Of a DNA stretch of 47,182 bases, positions 28,960 to 40,338 are shown in pieces; position 1 is the first letter of the stretch, and each line of letters begins with the position of its first letter. The position numbers and the translations under genes were made by a program. Location of the stretch: the NCBI GenBank assembly GCA_015179025.1, contig WHUX01000316.1:1-47182 (forward strand). The letters are read 5' to 3'. The stretch is from Terfezia claveryi. Its lineage: Eukaryota; Ascomycota; Pezizomycetes; Pezizales; Pezizaceae. The notes beneath the pieces were generated by a model. It ran no database searches. It was not told where the DNA came from and worked only from the letters and a program-made list of their open reading frames with translations.

Positions 28960-31887
28960 ATGGCAGCCTTTGCCAATAACGCAGAGCAAGCACTAGACTC
29001 TGACCCCGGCAATGATGACGATTTTGTTGACATCAATACCTTCGCGGATGAAGTGAGAAACCTCGACCCTCAGGGGATCAAGCATAGAAGAGCTAGAGGA
29101 TAACCAAGAAGGGACTACCTAGTTGGAAAGCGAAGAAACTCAGTACAGACTACGAAATGCCTGGATCTGGTAATAGACTACATGAAGAGAATAGGATTTC
29201 GCTCCATTTAGGACTTTCTTAGGGCATTATTTTCAGACCAGAAAAAATCACATGTGAGTCGATGCGGGCGATTTTTTTCGCAGGGGGGGCTGGATAATAT
29301 CTTGACTATGTGGATGGAGGATGCACGAGTGTATAAAGATACAACTAAACGAGAACTCCTAATGAAACTGGTAGCGGATTGGTTACGGAAGAGTGTTAAG
29401 AGCCTTGTAAAATCAGGAGATCTGTGGCATAAAGAAGGAGATATGGCTCCAGATGTGCTGCAGAAATTCAGCTTCCAGGAGCTCAATAATTTATATTGCC
29501 AGAAATGTCCGGAACAGTGGCAATTTATGTGACAGTTATTGGAGCTCTTCAGAGACTCAGGTGCACTAGAGGTCCTCACCCCAGCCACAGCAGTGAAACG
29601 GAGGAAAACTGGAATGCCTACTAAGGACAGGGATTTGATAATATGCACAAACATGAGTATTCTACTCTATGGATGTTCGTAGAAATGCAACAGGTTCCAA
29701 TCTATAATAGGTTACTGGTTACATGTAGAAAATGCATATAAAAACAGTATCAAGGTACTGCATGCACTGGGTATAGCAACTTCGTATCTATACATCTACA
29801 AGACTGAGATAACTATAAGTAAAAATGCTATGAGTGATACATTGATGAGAGTAAAGAAGGAACCATTCTTATTGACATAGGATAATATAAATCAGAAGAT
29901 AAGAGTCCGGGAGGAGGTACTTCATAGTAAAGAATATATGATTAGCTAGAATATAGGAGGGATAATCTTCCTCAAGATGGATGGGATACAGAGAAGGGAT
30001 ATGGAAGAGGTACCTCCAGTTCTGCAGTTGCACTTGCCTGATATTGTACTGCCGAGATCACCTACGATTCTAAAAGGATGGGTCAATGAAAAACTATGGT
30101 CGATTTTGACGGGGAAAGATTTTATGTTATCCGAAGGAGCAAAAGCATACTATGCTTTGGTATTTCAATAGTCTATTAGGAAGGCATTATATTCAAATTT
30201 CGGGAATCAAGCAGGGTGAAAGAGGATTGTGGAAAGAGTTGAAGATGAGAAAATAGTACAAACAAGAGTCAAATGGCACCTATATAGTATACCAAGAATA
30301 TTCCAGGTTCTAGTACGAAGAATCGATACTTGAGTTCTACCAACCTTAGAGGCGGATGAGGCAACAATTGAAGGAACTATCGAAATAATGAATACCTACT
30401 TGAGGGTGAAACTGAAACTGGGAGCAGGGGATTTTGGGAAAGGGAAGATTATCTACTCTGAAGATCAGCTCTCTATTAGGTTGCTTCGAACTGCCTGATT
30501 TTTGATGAATGAAGAGGGTGTAGATGCCAGCCTTAATTGGGTAGTTACAGTGATGGGGCTTTTCTACCTATGGATAGCTATCTTAAGAATGATATATAAA
30601 TTCTTTAGTGGAGCAGATGATGGAAAAGACCCATATTCCTTAAACAGGTTCCGGAACCTACTCAAATGGATACAAATTATGAATAAAGTACTTAACTTTA
30701 AGGCTTATGAGAACTTTGTCCTTCAAGTCTATGAGGGGTGTATTATAGCGATAGCTATTAAAACAATGGATAAATCCTCACTAAGCGATCTAGGGGTTAG
30801 CTTTAGAGCATGCGATATGGAGAAAGTGGTAGAACAGATTCGAGAATAATGGTATTCTATGGGGTTAGTAACTAGAATAAGAGAGGAATATAGGTATCAA
30901 TAATAAACCGAGGGGAGGAGAAATACACAACTTAGTCTAGAAGAGAGGGAAATTATGAAAGAGGAATCTGATGTAGTATATAAAAATGCTACATTGTATG
31001 TGCAGACTATTGGGATATATCAGAACCTCTGTAATGCAATACAGTAAGTTGGGAAATGGGCTAAATCCCCTATAGGGAGGTGAGCTAACGAATGTATCAG
31101 TGTAGGTGACTTTGGGTGAGTCATGCTATGTATTGAGTACTTTACAATTATATTCTAGGCATCTAGACTAAGCAATTATACAACAGAGCTTCTGAATCTG
31201 AGCACAGCCTATAAACATGAGTGAGGAGATGAGCAAAAGCACCTGTATCTGACCAATACCCTAGTTAATCTAAGCGGGAGAGAAGGTGGATTTATGGAAG
31301 TTAATAGATTCTAGGAGCATCTCGTTCGATGTGTCTCAGACAGGATGAATCCGAATGGTAATACGAGCTCAGGAAACTACCTCTGCCATATTATCTCCAT
31401 CAACCCCATATGTGCAAAGAGTGTAAAGGAACGAGTGCATAAAAGTGCAACTACCAGAGGCCCACGTAAGGATAGAAGGGTCGCACGATATAGAGGGGAT
31501 GTGAGTATGATTGCTCTAAACTTAAATATAGAAAAAGTATTTAAAAGATAAAACGGGAGAAATGAGGGATAGGGACAGGAGTATATGAGATGTCTGGATT
31601 TACTTGCAGAGGGAGTGACTGTGTTACTGGGAAGGAAGGTGGTAGAGTCTTGAGCATATAAGTTAGACATTCGGATGGGCTTTGTGGATGGAATAACTAT
31701 GTGGGATTTCCGTTTAGTAGATAAAGAAGATATGGAAAATGATAATGAACAGAAAGATGGAGAGCAAGACCAGGATGATGCTTATGACTTGGGGGGACTT
31801 TCATCTTCAGAAAGTTCTGATGATGAAAATGCTCAGTTTGATAGTTAGCTAGAGGATAGTGAGGATGATGATGACCCTCTAAACTAG
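28960..31887 (+). pseudogene. DUF6589-like protein, single frame with about 23 in-frame stops
   Basis: From the ATG at 28960 (MAAFANNAEQALDSD) one frame of 976 codons runs to TAG 31885 without any frameshift but with about 23 internal stops. The order fits fungal DUF6589 proteins as I know them: an N-terminal helical part, then SIIGYWLHVENAYKNSIKVL and LHALGIATSYLYIY. A block follows in which a stop precedes DNINQKIRVREEVL, then a long helical centre, and near the C-terminus NLSGREGGFMEVNRF, an EHL segment and NPNGNTSSGNYL. The tail is acidic (SSSESSDDE). The molecular function of this family is not known to me. Its place next to the left TIR makes it the best candidate for a mobility protein. 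I assign the family from memory of its pattern, not by a search. Confidence 0.68.
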
Positions 31888-31899
31888 ACTCGAGGGGTT

Positions 31900-34590
31900 T
31901 GGTAGATAACCTGAAGAGGCTGTCATTTCTGTGGTTGTTTCTATACCTATGCTTATATTGCTTTGGGTTTTCTGAGGACTTTCCTTGGGGCTTCTAATAT
32001 AGTATTTTCTATTTGTATTATTGATAGCTTCTCCAAGTCTATAGCCGTAGATGTGGTGCTTGGTTCTATGGCTGTAGATGTGGTGCTTAGTGAAGTCAGT
32101 ATTTGAGGTCAAGCTCTCAATAGCTAGATCCATTGTTTTTCAATAGCTATCTTTATGCGCTTAATATTCTTATCTCATTGGGCCTTCTCTTGAATCCTCT
32201 CAAAACGCTCCTTCTCGATGAGGGCAATACTTCTGGCTTCACAATGAGCTATAGCATTAGATATACGTTTAGCTTCACATTCTGTGTATTCTTGCTAATA
32301 CTTCTATTTCCACTGGGCTAGCTCCTCTATGGCCTATTGATATTCAAAGTCGCGCTATGCTCACTAAATAGGATTGGTATATAGGTATAATCTATTAACC
32401 AGATCACCTATATTACCAATAGTATATTTTATAGACTTTTTCTTACTATTAGCTATATTCTCCAATTGGTGATTAATCTTATATTATAGAGAAACCAACA
32501 CGTCTAATAAAAACTCAGCTGCATCCTGTTAGTTTTAGGTCTTCAGTTGAAATGCATTGTAGATAACATACCATAATCTTTTAATATAGCCGAGTGCCAA
32601 TCTCAAGTCAATCCTAAGGTTTCCTTAATGTGGTCGACTGAAGTGATTCATGCTGCTCGGCATGAGGCCACCTTATGCAACAAATTTTCACTTAACTAGG
32701 CATTATATCCAGCATATATATTCATAGGAAATATCTCAGAGTTGCTCCATAGTGAATGTCACCATATTTGAAGCCTTTCGGTAGTTTGACGTTTATGCTC
32801 TGTGGAAGTTAATTCTATTTCATTTGCATCTATACCTCTTTTACGCTTTGTCTTGGGGGTAAACATATGCATAATTGAGAAATTGAACTTTAATCTAGTA
32901 TAGCGAATTTTCTTTATTCCATTGTAGATATTGCCACAAAAGCAACTAGGAGGGATTTTAAAGGAATATATTTCTAGGTCATTGAAATATCGTATTAGAA
33001 GACGACGCCTACAACCTACCGTATTAATAAATTACAAGAATACAGGATCTAACTCTAACATTCATTCTGTCAACAATTTCTTATTTCTATAGGCACTCTT
33101 AACCATTTCTTTCCTTTTCTCTTTAGGATTGTGACTATACAACTGTACTATAACAGTCCCACCGAGTCGATTGAATGGTTCACAGAATGTACCAAAATGC
33201 TGTTCAAGCTCCTCATCTTTACCAGGTAATCTTGAGAGCACATACTTATTGGGTATGAAAATCATACTAATATAGGGATCTTGCGACCCTCTGGCTCTTC
33301 CTATCTTCTGCACGAAGGCACAAAAGTTGATTCATTTGGGATCAAGGCCATACTGAATTGCTCAACAGATACCAATGAAATCAATACTGTTAGATGTGCA
33401 AGCAGTTGCAAAAACAACCTTACATCGTTGTTCTCTCATTAAAGCAAGGGTTTCTGTATTGTATTCTGAAGAGCATGATGAGGTGAATGGCCTAACCAGC
33501 TTTAGAACTTTGGACTTATATTTCTCTAATTTGAAAGACCTCCAATGTTCCACAGCAAGTACTTTGCAGTCGACACGATCATCTATAAATACAATGGTCG
33601 TCAACATAGTATCCTTATCCTGACTGTTTTGAATAAAAGGTTGAAGGTCTTTTAGTGGCGTTGCTCCATATTTTATAACTGCAACCATGAGGCCAATAGT
33701 AGGGTGGTTTATGGACCCCTAATATAAAATTGTCGGTGTTGACAGATATAGAATTTGATGCATATATAATTTGATATGTGGGAGCATTGTCACCGACAGT
33801 ATAAGAATAGGTGTATTTGGGAAGTTTGCTTGCAAGTTACCTAATGATAGAAAGTCTGCATGGAATCTCTTCCTAATTCAAAGTCAAATTGTTAAATTCA
33901 TACACTAAAATCTAGTCTTATCAGACTAAATGAGATCCATGAACATACCACCCCCATGTCAAGTGTACCTCGTCGACAAATAACAACCTGCACCGCTATA
34001 TAAACATAGACTCCTTGCTCACGATCCTATGCCAGAAAGAGCCATTTCTACTACTAACGACCTCTGGAGCACACAGCACAATTTGGAATTTCCCAGATGC
34101 AATTGCACTCCATATTTTAGGAGTGTCATCAATAACTACTTTGGTCAGATTGACTGCTGACAGCCCTTGTGTTTGGAACTTTTTCACGTTATTCTGCATC
34201 AAGGCAACTAGGGGGGAAACAAATAAGATATATGAACTTAGGAATAGTGCTGTATATACTATAGCCACTATCATTTTCCCCTTACCCGTGCCCACCACAC
34301 AGCCCATATCATGACCATTCTGGAGATCCCATGGAATTCCAGCCTGCCACTCTTGTAGTTCAATTACATAAAGCTCTGATGCTATTTTCTTACTGTATTC
34401 TACTCTCCCTACACGTGAAGCAAACTTGTTACAATCATTATAATCAATGGATTCCTAAGGTCTTTGTCTTTCTGCTGAAGCTTTAAACTCTTCTCGTGGT
34501 AAATCTGGCCCAATTTCATCTAAATATGTGTATTGAATTTCCAGTACCATTTCGATCAGTCGCCAGTGTCGGTTAGCAGCTCAAGTTGGG
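31900..34590 (-). pseudogene. RecQ-like superfamily 2 helicase, degenerate
   Basis: On the minus strand, WQAGIPWDLQNGHDMGCVVG (34350-34290) leads to a Walker A variant GTGKGK. Motif Ia is SPLVALMQNNV, then IVLCAPEVV, and after a stop a DExH box (LLFVDEVHL, about 33990-33960). The second RecA fold has TIVFIDDRVDCKVLAVEHW, CKVVFATACTSNSIDF and motif VI QKIGRARGSQDP (33313 region). Next come GCRRRLLIRYFND and IPPSCFCGN, as in the RecQ zinc region, then a charged coiled-coil tail (IEKERFERIQEKAQ, about 32200). Many stops and at least one frame change (33960-33690) are present. RecQ helicases unwind DNA 3' to 5'. Fungal telomere-linked helicases are the nearest known relatives I would consider. 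Confidence 0.82.
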
Positions 34591-34604
34591 GATGGCAGTG
34601 TCGT

Positions 34605-34790
34605 TAGCCCACCTAGAAATTGTATAACCATCGACATCAATAGAGCATTAGCCCTCTTAGAAATTATATAACTATCGATGTCGATGGTAGCATTGGCCTA
34701 CCTAGAAATTGTATGACCGTCGACATCGATATCAATAGTAGTATCTTTGGCCCACCTAAAAATTGTATGAACATCGACATTGACCACTTG
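34605..34790. repeat. Degenerate 44-54-bp tandem repeat between the two minus-strand genes
   Basis: Units with GCCCACCTAGAAATTGTATA and CATCGACATCGATA start at 34605, 34649, 34693 and 34747. They differ mainly by transitions. 34791-35146 holds no recognisable gene and is AT-rich. Confidence 0.82.
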
Positions 34791-35146
34791 AATAAACTCA
34801 ATCAGTTTCTACATTTTACAGGACAATTAACAGGACCGTAATAATTAATAAAAACAGAGATACACAGATGAATTCAGATATAAAGATATTTGTTCAGTCT
34901 TCGTACAGATGTAGTTGCCTTGATATTCGTGCCCTCTCAGTAACATTCGCATAATTATTATAGGAAAACCAAGTATATCATACATATACATCACATATAT
35001 ATATCACGAATAGAAAGTATATAATAGCACTAATAGAAAGCATATGATAGTAACCATATGAGATAGTAAAACAAACTAGTAACTACATGAGATAGTAAGA
35101 CAAACTAGTAATCAACTATTCTAGAAACTAACTTATTATACTGACA

Positions 35147-37198
35147 TCAGAAGGTAATTACGCTTGATGAATGCATATCTGAACTATCGGCAAAAGTATC
35201 CTCGTTTTAGAGATCAGAAGACTTGAGATCTTCATCCTCACTAGTATCCTCCATTCTGTTATTACTATCAGAACCATAAGCATCCTCTCTGGGATCCATT
35301 TTACACAAACTTCTGGCTACGTCATTCTTCATATGCATGGCTTTCAACTTCTCCATTAGAATAGGCTTTCAAACATCAGCATTCTCCACCTTGACCTCTC
35401 TCACACTTAATTGAGAAAAGGAACTAGAGCCTTTCTTAGAATCAGATATACTGGCGACATAACCTAGCTCTATCCTACCATAGCCTAATATAGTGCTATT
35501 AGGCTTGATAGTCATACTAACAGCATTTGCTTGGAAAGCCTTACCGAGCAGTTCCTTTCTAGCTTCTGGTTCCTTAGTTCCAGTCATCTTTTGCCAAACC
35601 ATTCCCATCTCCTCCTCAATTTTCTTCTCCATATGTAACAACTTTATCTAGCAGACCCTCTTCTTCTCTGCGGCATCTCTCATTTGTTGAATCCTTTCCT
35701 GGATTGCAGTCCTTCACTGTACCAGCTCTCCTATAACCTCCCCCAAATACTTATACTCAAGCTGCTTGCGATAAATAACAAGCTCATATAAACCCACAGT
35801 TGTTAATTGTGCATAGAGGCGACCTTATTCTGCCAATTCATCCCTACTGAACGCAGGCATTTGTACCTCCACTAGACCCAATTAGTTAGCATTTATCATT
35901 AGATTAAAGACTACATAAGATTTCAGATTGGTGCTCATTTACTTATAAATAGGCATTCAATCATCCTCTATCAAAAGAAATGGACTCATATTTAGGTTGT
36001 TTAATACCTTCTCAATATCTTCTTCAGAGAATTTTTTCGAGGCCTCTAGTTCTTTTACCCTCACTGAGTGCTCTGTCTGCAGTGGGGGATGCACTTGAGT
36101 ATCGAGGCTCTTAAAATGCTCGTCCATAACTTTAAAGAGTGTCTTCTCTTCCTCACTATCTTTCCCGCTATGAAAGGTAACCCACTCCTTCTGTGAACTG
36201 GGGAGGTTGTTTGTCATAGGCGGGATATCTCCTGGTGGAATAATCTTCATGGGTCCCATTTCTGTACAATAGTTCTTCATCTCTTGTATCTTGAGAAGCT
36301 CCAATTCCCCATGGTTATTGATATGTTACACTGACTTCTAGAACACCTCTATGCAAAGTCAAAGATAAATGTAAGTGATCTCGAGAGTATAATCGGACCA
36401 TCCCTTCAATGTAGAATCCATACTGTCTAGTCTCATCCCACTCTTAAATAGCCTATAGGCCACAGTGGGAGTACAGCATTTCCATAGCAGCAAAAGGTCC
36501 ATATAGGGAATGTCAATGGTATCTCTAAATACAGCATCGGAGGACAAGACATGAGCGATTTGGGCATCCAGCATGGTTTCACACATCTAACGTATTATAT
36601 CATTTGCATAGTCGTTATGAGCCATCCTCCAATTCTTCAAATAATTAAGGTAGTTCTTCCCCATTGGAGCTACAAGGCTCTCAACTGTTTCTAGAGACAT
36701 CTACCTAGATAAGGCAATTTTCAAAATTATGTCATATTGTTCAGGTTCTAACCATGGCATGCATACCATCACTCTCACGCTTCTGAAGTAGAAGCTGGCT
36801 AAACCCTTCAGAGCCTAAGTACTAGCGTTTTACGGAAATGTGTCAGCAATGGCTCTAAAATCATTAGAAATATATATAGCCATTTCTTTGACTGCGGCAA
36901 TCTCTTTGGTGTTCTGTATAGCTGCAAGGTATGATTCGCGATCCTTGGCCTTGATCTTTTTTGGAGTCCCTTTCTTATTCCCAACCCCTCCTTTTACTCC
37001 AGTTCTAGGTCTTTTAGCTTAAGGTCCCCCACAAATGGTCAATACAGCAACGGTCGATACTACGGAGTCTTCGTTATTGAGATTGTTATCATTAAACTCC
37101 CACTTAATAACCACTGATACAGCAGCAGATAGGGCAGCAGTCTTCTCAAAACCACCTAGGTTCCTAAACTAAAATGTTCGTTGATGAGTCTGAGCCAT
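35147..37198 (-). pseudogene. Unrecognised 683-codon protein of the helicase element
   Basis: From the ATG at 37198 (MAQTHQRTF) one frame runs to TGA at 35147 without frameshift but with roughly 15-20 internal stops. Visible parts are a basic region (RPRTGVKGGVGNKKGTPKK, about 37010-36955), a helical centre (DIPYMDLLLLWKCCTPTVAY), a charged part (FHSGKDSEEEKTLFKVMDE), a coiled-coil segment near 35650 and an acidic end. I do not recognise a domain. It reads toward the helicase from the right TIR and might be the first gene of the same transcription unit, or an N-terminal extension of the helicase. It is inactive here. Confidence 0.6.
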
Positions 37199-37404
37199 GG
37201 TGAATAATACTAGAGTTGATGAGGATACTGGTATAGACAGGGATCAAAAAATTTCTGGAGTTGAATGGTTGTGGTGTTGGTCTGGCAATGCTACAGGTTG
37301 GTATGAGTTGGCTGATGTCAGGCATAAATTTATATGTCAGTTGATGCCAGGACTAAAAATTACGTATAGGCTCAAATCTGTTACACTTAACTAATAATAA
37401 ATAC

Positions 37405-37473
37405 TTAAAAAATTAAGACTTTTTTCAGCAAATGCGAAGCTATGTGATCGACTAGAGTCTTGGCATGAGACTA
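37405..37473 (-). repeat. Right terminal inverted repeat of the helicase element
   Basis: It is the inverted partner of 28659-28727. The five differences are all A or T here against G or C on the left. Confidence 0.95.
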
Positions 37474-37907
37474 ACACTGATAAACTATAGTCCAGATATA
37501 GTCGAGGACTTACTAAGCAGCTACCTAGGAGATGGGTGCTGATAAGCCATGGATACCCCTTAGCAACTAGCTAGGAGATGGGTGCTAATAAGCTATAGAT
37601 ACCTATTAGCAACCAGCTAGGAGATAAACACTGATAAGCCATGGCCTATATAGTCAAGAACTTACTAAGCAACCAACTAGGAGATGAGTGCTGATAAGCC
37701 TTGAATACCCCTTAGCAACTAGCTACGATATCGGTGCTGATAAGCTATGGATACCCCTTAGCAACCAGCTAGGAGATGGGTGCTAATAAGCCATGGATAC
37801 CCTTTAACAACCAGCTAGGATATAGATACTAATAAGCTATGGCCCAGATGTAGTCGAAAACTTACTAAGCAACTAGCTAGGAAATGGGCACTAATAAGCC
37901 ATGGATA
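37474..37907. repeat. Minisatellite array, fourth segment
   Basis: It begins with the duplicated ACACTGATA and holds nine or so units of the 46-bp type with many transitions relative to the other segments. It is cut at GGATA, with TA duplicated at 39479. Confidence 0.88.
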
Positions 37908-39478
37908 CCATCCATCACAGGAATGTGGTCCACTACCAGGATATGGCTCACTTAGTTATTTTAGCGGTTTCGATAGTTTCACAACCAATATGGGACCAAA
38001 GAGGCTCAAAATTTGGGATTGCATTGTGGATATATGATAGTTTGTTCAAGCGAGTGCAGATAGGCCAAGGTGTATTACTGCTCGAATTATCCTGACAGAA
38101 TTACCAGGGATCATGAGATCAGTTAGCGGTAAGAAACATAGGTATATTGGGGCTATGGGGGCTATAATTAAGCAACAATTATTGTTACAACTTGGTAATT
38201 ACAGCCTCTATAAATTATAGAAGCAATTGCATGCAATAAGTTACCATAGAGGGCTCAGTCTGTAAGAGTATCTTAACCGGGGGTGTAGACAAGGTATTTC
38301 TTTTTGTAACTCAGTCAAAGCAAGTCCAAAACAGATGACCAGTGGCTTAAGAGAGTTTACATGGGCATGAGAGTTAGGGGAGATCATGTTAGTGACTGAA
38401 TACATCATTTAAATCGGTACTAAGTGTATATGCTAAGGTTTGTCATTTCCAGCTAATATAGCTACTAGGCTAAGCTACTTCATATTTAGGCTAAATCAGG
38501 TCTGAAACAGACTAAGAAGCTTATTTGTTTATGCTTCGGTCCTTTTGAACTATTGAATGCCTGATGACACATTTATTTGGAAGACTTATCTCAAGGTTTG
38601 CCTACTATTATAGGTTAGCCTCTATAGAATGACTTCTCTCAAGCCAAGTCAGATATACTAAGTAGGGTTTATACAAGTATCTAGTCCCTTAATACATTCA
38701 TTTGAGCTATAACCTACTTGGTTTGGACTTCATTTCACTGAGTTATAACAAGAAGGTTTTTGATCTAGATCCCCTCTTATCTCACCTTTACCAACCTAAA
38801 GTTACTCAGTTTTAAGCAAAGACTTCCAGCAGAGTACCATAAAGTTTTTCTAACCTATGTGCATGATTTTGAGCTATCAGGCGCTTAATATGGACTTGAT
38901 TTGATTGAGTTATAAGAAGATATAATTTATTTACACATTGCCTTAATCTACTCTTGGTGGTATAGCCTCACTAATCTCTGGTAGAATATTATACATACAG
39001 TACCTAGATAATCCCCCTACCTATGTTTGTACTTTTGCGCTATTAGGAACTTGATTTAGACCGATTTTGGTTGAGTTACTAGAAGGAAAACCCCCCGGTT
39101 AGGACTACCCTTGCTAACTAGTCCCTCTATAGCAACGTATTACATACAATTGCTTCTAAAATGTATACAGGCCATAATTACCAAGTCGTAACAATAATTA
39201 TTGCTTGATTATAGCCCTCATAGCCCCCATATATCTACTTTTCCTACAGCTAACCTACTCCATAATTCCCGGTATTTCTTTCGGGATAATTCGAGCAGTA
39301 ATGTACCTTGGCCCATGCGCACTCGCTTCAATAAACAACGATATATCCATAATACAATCCTAAATTTTGAGCCTCTTTGGTTCCATATCGGTCTCAAAAC
39401 TGTCGAAACCGCTAAAATAACCGAGTGAGCCACATTCAAGTGGTGGGCCTCATCCCGGTGATGTATGGTACCCCTTAG
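37908..39478. mobile_element. Non-autonomous long-TIR element, 1.57 kb, TA duplication
   Basis: Starting CCATCCATCACAGG on the left and CCATACATCACCGG inverted on the right, the arms can be matched for about 350 bp (37908-38258 and 39115-39478). The array reads GGA-TA before it and TA-CCCCTTAGC after it, so exactly a TA was duplicated. There is no transposase. The centre (38259-39114) has no gene but four diverged units spaced 157-167 bp apart. Confidence 0.82.
38543..39114. repeat. About 165-bp degenerate tandem repeat in the centre of the long-TIR element
   Basis: TTTTGAAC/TTTGAGCTAT/TTTTGCGCTATT-type starts occur at 38543, 38700, 38867 and 39033. Each is followed by an ACTTGATTT...GAGTTATAA-type segment. 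Confidence 0.65.
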
Positions 39479-39571
39479 CAACCAGCTGAGAGATGGGCAC
39501 TGATAAGCTATGGATACCCTAGCGCTTAGTACGCAGCCAGGGGATGGACACTGGTAAGCCATAGCCCAGCC
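39479..39571. repeat. Minisatellite array, last segment
   Basis: It resumes with TACCCCTTAGCAACCAGC. Its last unit (GCGCTTAGTACGCAGCCAGG) is nearly the same as the one at 17943. It ends at the 9-bp duplication before 39572. Confidence 0.85.
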
Positions 39572-39775
39572 TAGTCTAGCTAGCACTAGCCTCTCCAAAG
39601 GAGAGTCTGGAACAAAACCTTTTTTTTTTGGGTGAGCGCTAGAGTAAGCGACAATGGCTAGTAAACAAAAATTATAGCTACGTAAATACGTAAAGACCTA
39701 TAGTAAAAACCAACAACGTAAAAATAATACAACTCCACAACTGCTCAAATACAAGATCATTCTAAATCGAATGCA

Positions 39776-40324
39776 ATGGACCCAACTCTGAATCCCAAGT
39801 ACAATCCTTTAATAGGAAAGGTTGAGACAAGGGGGCGGAAAAGGAAAGTGGAAGAAGTAGTAGTATATCATGTAACCCAGAAGGCACAAGTAGAGGCAGC
39901 AGCTAAGTTGAAGGGGATATTGGCAAAAATATCGCAAGAGTTTGGTAGAATGAAGAACTTCTTGTAAGCTTGGACAGACAATAAGCTTCTTGAGGAGATA
40001 CAATTGAAGGCACGCAGCCATTTTCTAAAGAGAGCAGGGGCTCTAGAGGTCATGGAGAAATAGTTTCTATATATACAAAAAGATATTGATAGTAAAGGTG
40101 TGGTAATAAATACCATCCTATTAGTATGTAATACAGAGGTCAATGAAATCATAAGAATAGAAGAGTGCCTATTACATTATGTCGGCAAGAGTATAGCTAC
40201 AACTATACTTAAGAGATTGGCCAAAGTATTGGAGAATCAATTGAGGGAAGATACATAAAGCTATCCTATAAAGCTTATAGTGAATAATTTGAACAAGCTA
40301 GTTGGGGTGACTGATACAACATAA
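39776..40324 (+). pseudogene. Small basic/helical protein of the second helicase element
   Basis: From the ATG at 39776 (MDPTLNPKYNPLIGK) one frame of 182 codons with three internal stops runs to TAA 40322. It has a basic patch (TRGRKRKVEE) and is otherwise helical (QVEAAAKLKGILAKIS). I do not recognise it. It is convergent with the helicase at 40339. Confidence 0.5.
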
Positions 40325-40338
40325 ATCACAACAGGGTC

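Larger units (their letters stand above)
28659..37473. mobile_element. 8.8-kb TIR element with DUF6589-like gene and RecQ-like helicase
   Basis: Inverted repeats of 69 bp (28659-28727 and 37405-37473) both start TAGTCTCATGCCAAGACTCT. They differ at five places, all transitions, with A/T always in the right copy. A perfect 9-bp duplication ACACTGATA lies at 28650-28658 and 37474-37482. The minisatellite continues on both sides, so this is a true insertion. Inside, a plus-strand gene (28960-31887) faces two minus-strand genes (31900-34590 helicase, 35147-37198 unknown), all inactivated. TIR length and duplication resemble Mutator elements, but no MULE transposase is recognisable. Confidence 0.9.

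Noticed and set aside
31900..34590. Telomere-linked helicase gene, implying a chromosome end
   Set aside because: Helicase type fits, but no telomere repeats are present and the gene sits between TIRs with a target duplication; kept only as a likely evolutionary relative.
28659..37473. Starship-type giant transposon
   Set aside because: No DUF3435 tyrosine recombinase is seen, and the element has TIRs with a 9-bp duplication instead.
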